From the NCBI GenBank assembly GCA_035701845.1, contig DASSRJ010000064.1, forward strand, positions 37,885-101,884: a stretch of DNA of 64,000 nucleotides, read 5' to 3'. This document shows positions 59,515 to 64,000 of this stretch, one piece after another (within the stretch, counting starts at the first letter, position 1; every line of letters begins with the position of its first letter). The position numbers were made by a program, and so were the translations under genes. The notes beneath the pieces were generated by a model, which was not told the DNA's origin, did no database searches, and saw only the letters and a list, made by a program, of their open reading frames with translations. The DNA comes from Pseudolabrys sp035701845. Its GTDB lineage: Bacteria > Pseudomonadota > Alphaproteobacteria > Rhizobiales > Xanthobacteraceae.

Positions 59515-59910
59515 ATGCACGCTGCCGCGCTGAAACACATTAAACTGACATTGGCTCGCTCGAAGGATTATCCGAACGGATCGAACCAGATTGGTTACGA
59601 TCTGGTTGCCCCTCTTGACAGTCAGGGCCGTATCGATCTGCCGTCATGGAAGAAGCACCGCACTGCATGCAGCGTGCGTTACTTCTCGCCCGGCCAGGAC
59701 GACAAGACCGGCCTGCTCGTGCACAAGGCGGGTGGCGCCGAGCATGGCCGGTGGATATTTGATTACGATGCCGCGCGCGAGGATGACGACGAAGCTGGCT
59801 TTTTATTCGGGCACCATATGTTCGTCCCGGGAGAATACGTTTCGATCGATGATGCCGGAGGCACCACGCATACCTTCCTGGTCAAATCGGTGACCCCGCT
59901 GAACGCCTGA
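59515..59910 (+). CDS. Conserved hypothetical protein under a FixK box
   Basis: The 131-aa soluble protein (MHAAALKHIKLTLARSKDYP) contains SNQIGYDLVAPLDSQGRIDL and the end VPGEYVSIDDAGGTTHTFLV. The family recurs in Hyphomicrobiales, often near fix genes; its function is unknown. ATGs at 59488 and 59503 are less likely because the FixK box would put the transcript start near 59498 and GGAG best fits 59515. It is expected to be induced at low oxygen. Confidence 0.72.
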   Translation: MHAAALKHIKLTLARSKDYPNGSNQIGYDLVAPLDSQGRIDLPSWKKHRTACSVRYFSPGQDDKTGLLVHKAGGAEHGRWIFDYDAAREDDDEAGFLFGHHMFVPGEYVSIDDAGGTTHTFLVKSVTPLNA

Positions 59911-59916
59911 CGGACA

Positions 59917-60609
59917 TCAGGCGTTGAGCTGGCCAAGGGCCCTGCGATTGCGCAAAGCGATCTTACGCGCGCTCATCAGCTGGATAGACGCATCATCTTC
60001 CAGATCCGAGAACGAGCGTGAAACCGTTTCGATCGTCAGCCCGAGGTAATCGGCGATGTCCTGCCGGGACATCGGGAGTTCGACATGGCCGCTGATGCTT
60101 GGAATACGTTTGGCCATTTCCAGCAGAAAACCCACCACTCTCTCTTTGGCGGATTTGATCAGCAACATCGTGTGGTCCTGAACACGCCGCAATTCGTGTC
60201 CCATCATCAACCATAGTTCGCGAGCAACCTCGTTTTCGCGCGCGGCCAGCGACATCAGAGTGCTTCGCCTGACGGCCAGAATTTTTGCGTCGCCGATCGC
60301 TTCGGCCGAAAACACATGCGTATCGTCGGACTCGAGACCGAAGACGTCGCCGGGCAGGTAAAAGGCTCCAATTTGCCGGCGGCCATCGGCGAGAATCTTA
60401 TAAGTCCTCACCGCACCGGCTACGACCTTGTACACGTAGTCCGCCGGCTCATTCTCACCGTAGATTTCCGCGTTTTGGCTGTATGGCAGCGTCACGCCCA
60501 TCACGTTGATCGAGTCACTGAGAGCGCAACCGGATATCCGTGCCCGGGCCGGCGCATCGTTTACGGCTCGGTTGGCGGACCCGGTGTGGATTGCATTCTG
60601 TGTCAACAT
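59917..60609 (-). CDS. fixK: FixK-type CRP/FNR-family transcription factor
   Basis: FixK activates microaerobic genes downstream of FixLJ. The 230-aa protein has a cNMP-type beta-roll (VYKVVAGAVRTYKILADGRR, FYLPGDVFGLES) and a C-terminal HTH, SRQDIADYLGLTIETVSRSF. The ExxSR recognition pattern is that of FNR-like proteins binding TTGAT half-sites. Only one Cys is present, near residue 28 (ISGCALSD), so the FNR four-Cys cluster is absent and no counterpart of the redox Cys reported in FixK2 of B. japonicum is seen. ATG 60609 follows GAGAGG. It is divergent from fixL. Confidence 0.88.
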   Translation of the reverse strand: MLTQNAIHTGSANRAVNDAPARARISGCALSDSINVMGVTLPYSQNAEIYGENEPADYVYKVVAGAVRTYKILADGRRQIGAFYLPGDVFGLESDDTHVFSAEAIGDAKILAVRRSTLMSLAARENEVARELWLMMGHELRRVQDHTMLLIKSAKERVVGFLLEMAKRIPSISGHVELPMSRQDIADYLGLTIETVSRSFSDLEDDASIQLMSARKIALRNRRALGQLNA

Positions 60610-60778
60610 GGCCTGACCTCTCAAAAGATCCGATAGCCCGTTGGTAAGCGGTGCGCCCGGCATTAAAAACTCAGATATCATCCATAAGGGGAATCCCGGA
60701 GGTCCGAACTGGTGACCGGTGTTGAGGTAGTTCGGTATTTTGGACTGTCAGACCGCGTCCCCAGGCGGGTGAGATCAA

Positions 60779-62320
60779 ATGAACGACACAGTTCGGCCGT
60801 CCGACTACGCCCTGAGGCGGCTGCCGCGGCTTTGGCAGGCCTTCGGCAATTCCTGGCGTTCCTACGCGTTCGGTCTGTGTCTGGTCGCGGCCGTCGTCAT
60901 CGCTTTGCTGGCGATCGGGCCGGACTTTACCGAGCCCTATCTGTTTCTCATTCCCTCGATGCTGATCGCAGGAATCATAGGGGGCTGGGGAGCCGGCCTG
61001 ACGGCCACAAGCTTCGCCCTCGCGCTCCACCTCTACTTTACAGGCGAGTATTCGACCGTCATCGATCCACGCTCTGCAACTTTTGTGATCGATCTTGTAC
61101 GTGCGGCGACGTTCGCGGCGCTCGGCGTTGCAATGGCCTGGTTCGGCGAGCGCCTTCGGGAAAGCTGGCTGCATGCAGTCGAGAGCGACCGCGACAGTGC
61201 GGCCCGCGCGGCCCATCTTGCGTCGATCCTCGACACCGTCCCCGACGCGATGATCGTGATCGACGAGGGGGGCATCATTCACTCGTTTAGCGCGGCCGCG
61301 CGGCGGCTGTTCGGCTACGTGCCGGCCGAAGTGATCGGCAAGAACATAAAAATCATGATGCCGTCGCCCTATCGGGAGAATCACGATCGCTACCTTGAAC
61401 GATATATGCGCACGGGAGAGCGGCGCATCATCGGCATCGGCCGCGTCGTCGTCGGCGAGCGCAAGGACGGATCGACATTTCCGATGGAGCTCGCCGTCGG
61501 CGAAATGAAATCGGGCGACCGGCGTTATTTCACCGGATTTATTCGCGATCTAACGGAACGCCAAAAGACCGAAGCTCGTCTCCAGGAGCTGCAATCCGAG
61601 TTGGTGCATATTTCGCGCCTCACCGCGATGGGCGAAATGGCGTCTGCGCTCGCCCACGAGCTAAACCAGCCTTTGTCGGCGATCGCCAACTACATGAAAG
61701 GATCGCGGCGTTTGCTCGAGCAAAGCACGGATGAACGTTCAGGCGTGGTCCGCGAGGCCATGGATAATGCAGCCGAGCAGGCAATGCGGGCGGGCCAGAT
61801 CATTCGGCGCCTGCGCGACTTCATCGCGCGCGGCGAAAGCGAACGGCGCGTGGAAAGCATTTCCAAGCTCGTGGAAGAAGCGAGCGCGCTGGCACTTGTC
61901 GGAGTAAAGGATAAAGGCATTCATGTGAGATTTCAGCTAAGCCAATCAAACGATCTCGCCCTCGTCGACAAGGTCCAGATTCAACAAGTGCTGCTGAATT
62001 TGATACGCAACGCAATCGAGTCCATGCAGAATGCGAGTCGGCGCGAGCTGCTGATATCGAGCGTACTTACCGAGGACAAGATGCTGCTGATCAGCGTTTC
62101 TGACACGGGGACGGGAATTGCCCCGGAAATAACCGGTCAGCTCTTTCAGCCATTCGTCACCACAAAGCAGCAGGGTATGGGCGTGGGCCTGTCGATTTCG
62201 CGAACCATTGTTGAGGCGCATGGGGGACGAATCTGGGTGGAGCCTAATCCCGGCGGCGGCACTGTTTTCCGGTTTACGGTCGGAGCAGTAACCCAGGAGG
62301 ACACGAAAAATGTCCTCTGA
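60779..62320 (+). CDS. fixL: Oxygen-sensing histidine kinase FixL, membrane-anchored form
   Basis: The 513-aa protein has four hydrophobic segments in residues 29-121, a heme PAS domain, and a kinase. The heme ligand is His202 in YRENHDRYLERYM; Arg208 and Arg222 (RRIIGIGR) correspond to Arg206 and Arg220 of B. japonicum FixL with an offset of two. The phospho-acceptor is His293 in ALAHELNQPLSAI, and the ATP lid is GMGVGLSISRTIVEAHGG. The membrane N-terminus is like that of Sinorhizobium FixL. The 3' end overlaps fixJ by 11 bases. Confidence 0.94.
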   Translation: MNDTVRPSDYALRRLPRLWQAFGNSWRSYAFGLCLVAAVVIALLAIGPDFTEPYLFLIPSMLIAGIIGGWGAGLTATSFALALHLYFTGEYSTVIDPRSATFVIDLVRAATFAALGVAMAWFGERLRESWLHAVESDRDSAARAAHLASILDTVPDAMIVIDEGGIIHSFSAAARRLFGYVPAEVIGKNIKIMMPSPYRENHDRYLERYMRTGERRIIGIGRVVVGERKDGSTFPMELAVGEMKSGDRRYFTGFIRDLTERQKTEARLQELQSELVHISRLTAMGEMASALAHELNQPLSAIANYMKGSRRLLEQSTDERSGVVREAMDNAAEQAMRAGQIIRRLRDFIARGESERRVESISKLVEEASALALVGVKDKGIHVRFQLSQSNDLALVDKVQIQQVLLNLIRNAIESMQNASRRELLISSVLTEDKMLLISVSDTGTGIAPEITGQLFQPFVTTKQQGMGVGLSISRTIVEAHGGRIWVEPNPGGGTVFRFTVGAVTQEDTKNVL

Positions 62321-62945
62321 TGGCGCCGTTGTTCACGTCATTGATGACGACGACGCCGTGCGGCAATCAACGGCATTTCTGCTGCGCGCAGCAAACATTC
62401 AGGTCCAGACTTATGAGACCGCCACGGCGTTCCTTGAGGCGCTACCTCAAGTCAGGCCCGGCTGTATTGTCACAGACGTGCGAATGCCGGGCATGAGCGG
62501 AATCGAGCTGCTGCAGCGCCTGCGGACCCTGAAGTTCGCTCTGCCTGTCATCGTGATCACCGGTCACGGCGATGTGCCCCTTGCCGTTGAGGCAATGAAA
62601 GCCGGGGCCATGGACTTTATCGAAAAGCCATTCGATGACGAGGTCCTGCTTGGTGCGGTGCGCGCAGCGCTTGGCGCTCACGCCAGTGACATCGAGCGCC
62701 AGGCGCTCAAATCGGAAATCAACAGTCGCATAGCGTCGCTTTCCAATCGGGAGCGTGAAGTGCTCGAAGGCCTGGTCGCCGGCCACCCGAACAAGACCAT
62801 CGCCTATGATCTTGGAATAAGCCCCAGAACGGTTGAGATCTATCGGGCAAACCTCATGACCAAGATGGAAGCGGCGAGCCTTTCCAGTCTCGTGCGAATG
62901 GCATTGCTGGCGGGCATTCCCGGTAGCAGCTCAAAAGGCTCGTGA
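62310..62945 (+). CDS. fixJ: Two-component response regulator FixJ
   Basis: The 211-aa protein has a receiver domain (acidic HVIDDDDAV, phospho-Asp56 in VTDVRMPG, Lys in FIEKPFDD) and a LuxR/FixJ-type HTH (SLSNREREVLEGLVAGHPNK, SPRTVEIYRANLMTKM). FixJ-P activates fixK and nifA promoters. It overlaps fixL by 11 bases, so the two are translated together. Confidence 0.95.
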   Translation: MSSDGAVVHVIDDDDAVRQSTAFLLRAANIQVQTYETATAFLEALPQVRPGCIVTDVRMPGMSGIELLQRLRTLKFALPVIVITGHGDVPLAVEAMKAGAMDFIEKPFDDEVLLGAVRAALGAHASDIERQALKSEINSRIASLSNREREVLEGLVAGHPNKTIAYDLGISPRTVEIYRANLMTKMEAASLSSLVRMALLAGIPGSSSKGS

Positions 62946-63042
62946 CTGGCCACTTGCGATAAATCAAAGCGGCTTCCGATTCGGTCAGGCACCATGTACC
63001 GACCGACTGTTGCAAAAATTGCTTTGACGCTGGCGCCCAATC

Positions 63043-63438
63043 ATGGCTGCGGACCCCGCACGGCCTCCCGAATATCATCTGGTCGTCATCGTCGAAGATG
63101 ACAGCGCGGTTCGTGATTCCCTGAAGTTCACACTGGTGGTCGAGGGGTTCGCGGTTCGAACCTTTTCGGATGCACGGCAGCTCCTGGCCGAGCCGCGGCT
63201 TCCTCATCCCGACTGCCTGATCGTCGACCAGAACATGCCCGGAATGAACGGCCTGGATCTGATCTCGGAGTTGCGTGCCCGGAAGGTTGAGGCGCCGGCC
63301 ATCCTCATCACCAGTCATCCCAATTCGTCGGTGCGTGATCAGGCCGCCGCTGCCGGAGTGCCGATCATCGAGAAGCCATTCCTGAATTCCGCGCTTTTAG
63401 ACGGCGTGCGGCGCTCCGTGTTTACGAACTCGAGATGA
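63043..63438 (+). CDS. Stand-alone receiver-domain protein
   Basis: The 131-aa protein is a receiver domain only: acidic VVIVEDDSAV, phospho-Asp62 in LIVDQNMPGMNG, and Lys in IIEKPFLN. No output domain follows. It lies 97 bases after fixJ on the same strand and is FixJ-like in sequence, so it may act as a phosphate sink or side branch of FixL. That role is inferred. Confidence 0.85.
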   Translation: MAADPARPPEYHLVVIVEDDSAVRDSLKFTLVVEGFAVRTFSDARQLLAEPRLPHPDCLIVDQNMPGMNGLDLISELRARKVEAPAILITSHPNSSVRDQAAAAGVPIIEKPFLNSALLDGVRRSVFTNSR

Positions 63439-63526
63439 AATGTGTCGAGCGACGAAACGAAGTCTGATAAGTGCGCCGTCACTGACGGCAGCGTCCGATC
63501 AGTATCTGCCGAAATTAACGGCGTCC

Positions 63527-63982
63527 TTATCTGACCGTCTCCGCTTTTCCCGGACGCACACTTTTGCGTCGCCTGGCCGCAGCTTGGGCCTTCCTGATAT
63601 TTTTCATCCGGGCCCGGCGCATGGCCGGCGTGGGCTTTTCGGCCTCCGGAGTGTTGCGGCGCGGCCTTGCCTTGAAGCGGTCACCGGTGGCGTGAACCGG
63701 CGTTGAACCGAGGCTCGCGAGCGCTTTTCTTGCCTGGGCACTGTCCGGGACCAGCCGGCGATTTTCGATATGGGCGTCGGTCTTTTCGATCAGCCATTTC
63801 TGTGTGGCCCATGAGCCGCCCTCACGTTGGCCGGCGAGCCGCTGGACGCCACCAGGTTTGCCGACATCTTGAATGCGGAAGCGAACAAATTCGCGGGAAG
63901 GCCGGACTTCGATATGGAAAAAGCGGCCGGTGCTGCGGCTGCCCGGCCTGGCCCTGCGATTCGGCCGCCGTTTGTTAGTCAT
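63527..63982 (-). CDS. Basic conserved hypothetical protein
   Basis: The 151-aa protein is Arg/Lys-rich at both ends (MTNKRRPNRRARPGSRSTGR), with a folded-looking middle (VRFRIQDVGKPGGVQRLAGQ, then SWATQKWLIEKTDAHIENRR). No signal peptide or membrane helix. It resembles no family I can name; the basic ends could bind nucleic acid. It converges on the receiver gene. Confidence 0.6.
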   Translation of the reverse strand: MTNKRRPNRRARPGSRSTGRFFHIEVRPSREFVRFRIQDVGKPGGVQRLAGQREGGSWATQKWLIEKTDAHIENRRLVPDSAQARKALASLGSTPVHATGDRFKARPRRNTPEAEKPTPAMRRARMKNIRKAQAAARRRKSVRPGKAETVR

Positions 63983-64000
63983 GCGGACCTCCAGGATAAG

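Noticed and set aside
1..64000. tRNA, rRNA, CRISPR arrays, intact insertion sequences, origin of replication
   Set aside because: Intergenic regions were read for cloverleaf, repeat-spacer and transposase signals; none was convincing.

Overview
The window is chromosomal DNA from an alphaproteobacterium of the order Hyphomicrobiales (Rhizobiales), most like the Nitrobacteraceae/Xanthobacteraceae lineage (Bradyrhizobium relatives). The reasons are high GC with strong codon bias, FlbT/FlaF flagellar regulators, a heme-PAS FixL with FixJ and FixK, many short Rhizobiales-type hypothetical proteins, and a very large apolipoprotein-like polar protein. The genus cannot be fixed from sequence reading alone. 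No rRNA, tRNA, CRISPR array or intact transposase was found.

Layout. 0-6 kb: flagellar genes, flbT (cut by the left edge) and flaF on +, converging on flgE-flgK-flgL on -, with a sigma-54 promoter before flgE. 6-13 kb: exported MsrB, a TPR/GT41 O-GlcNAc-transferase-like enzyme, a MoxR ATPase, a lipoprotein, a DAO-type oxidoreductase, a SixA-like phosphatase and a universal stress protein. 13-19 kb: two paralogous long coiled-coil proteins around a small membrane protein and a methyltransferase, then a VWA protein that probably partners the MoxR ATPase. 19-27 kb: a polytopic membrane protein, a two-subunit molybdenum hydroxylase (IorAB type), two tandem solute-binding paralogues (one without a signal peptide), an FAD monooxygenase and a ferredoxin. 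27-33 kb: an HPt protein, a 1392-aa membrane-anchored coiled-coil protein resembling the growth-pole-ring protein GPR/RgsE, and a translationally coupled enolase-superfamily dipeptide epimerase.

33-43 kb: metabolic and envelope genes (MFS carrier, Thr/Ser dehydratase, an SDR without its catalytic residues, a FadL porin, an FAH-family enzyme, an RlpA lipoprotein), a DUF559 endonuclease gene bracketed by inverted GC-rich repeats, and a frameshifted CAP-domain gene. 43-51 kb: a branched-chain-type binding protein coupled to a chemoreceptor, a methyltransferase divergent from a winged-helix/TPR regulator, and an amino-acid-type binding protein. 51-57.5 kb: a dense run of small exported or membrane proteins (HdeA-like, DUF4239-like, Zn-ribbon and several of 27-63 aa).

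The most unusual signal is in that last stretch. Four very small genes and one cNMP-binding membrane protein gene each have a TGTGA-N6-TCACA-type (CRP/FNR-family) palindrome centred 66-79 bp upstream of the start codon, which looks like a local regulon of tiny envelope proteins. 57.7-64 kb: a PAS-GGDEF-EAL protein and an oxygen-response module, with fixK divergent from fixL-fixJ, a stand-alone receiver protein, and a perfect FixK/FNR box in front of a small conserved gene.
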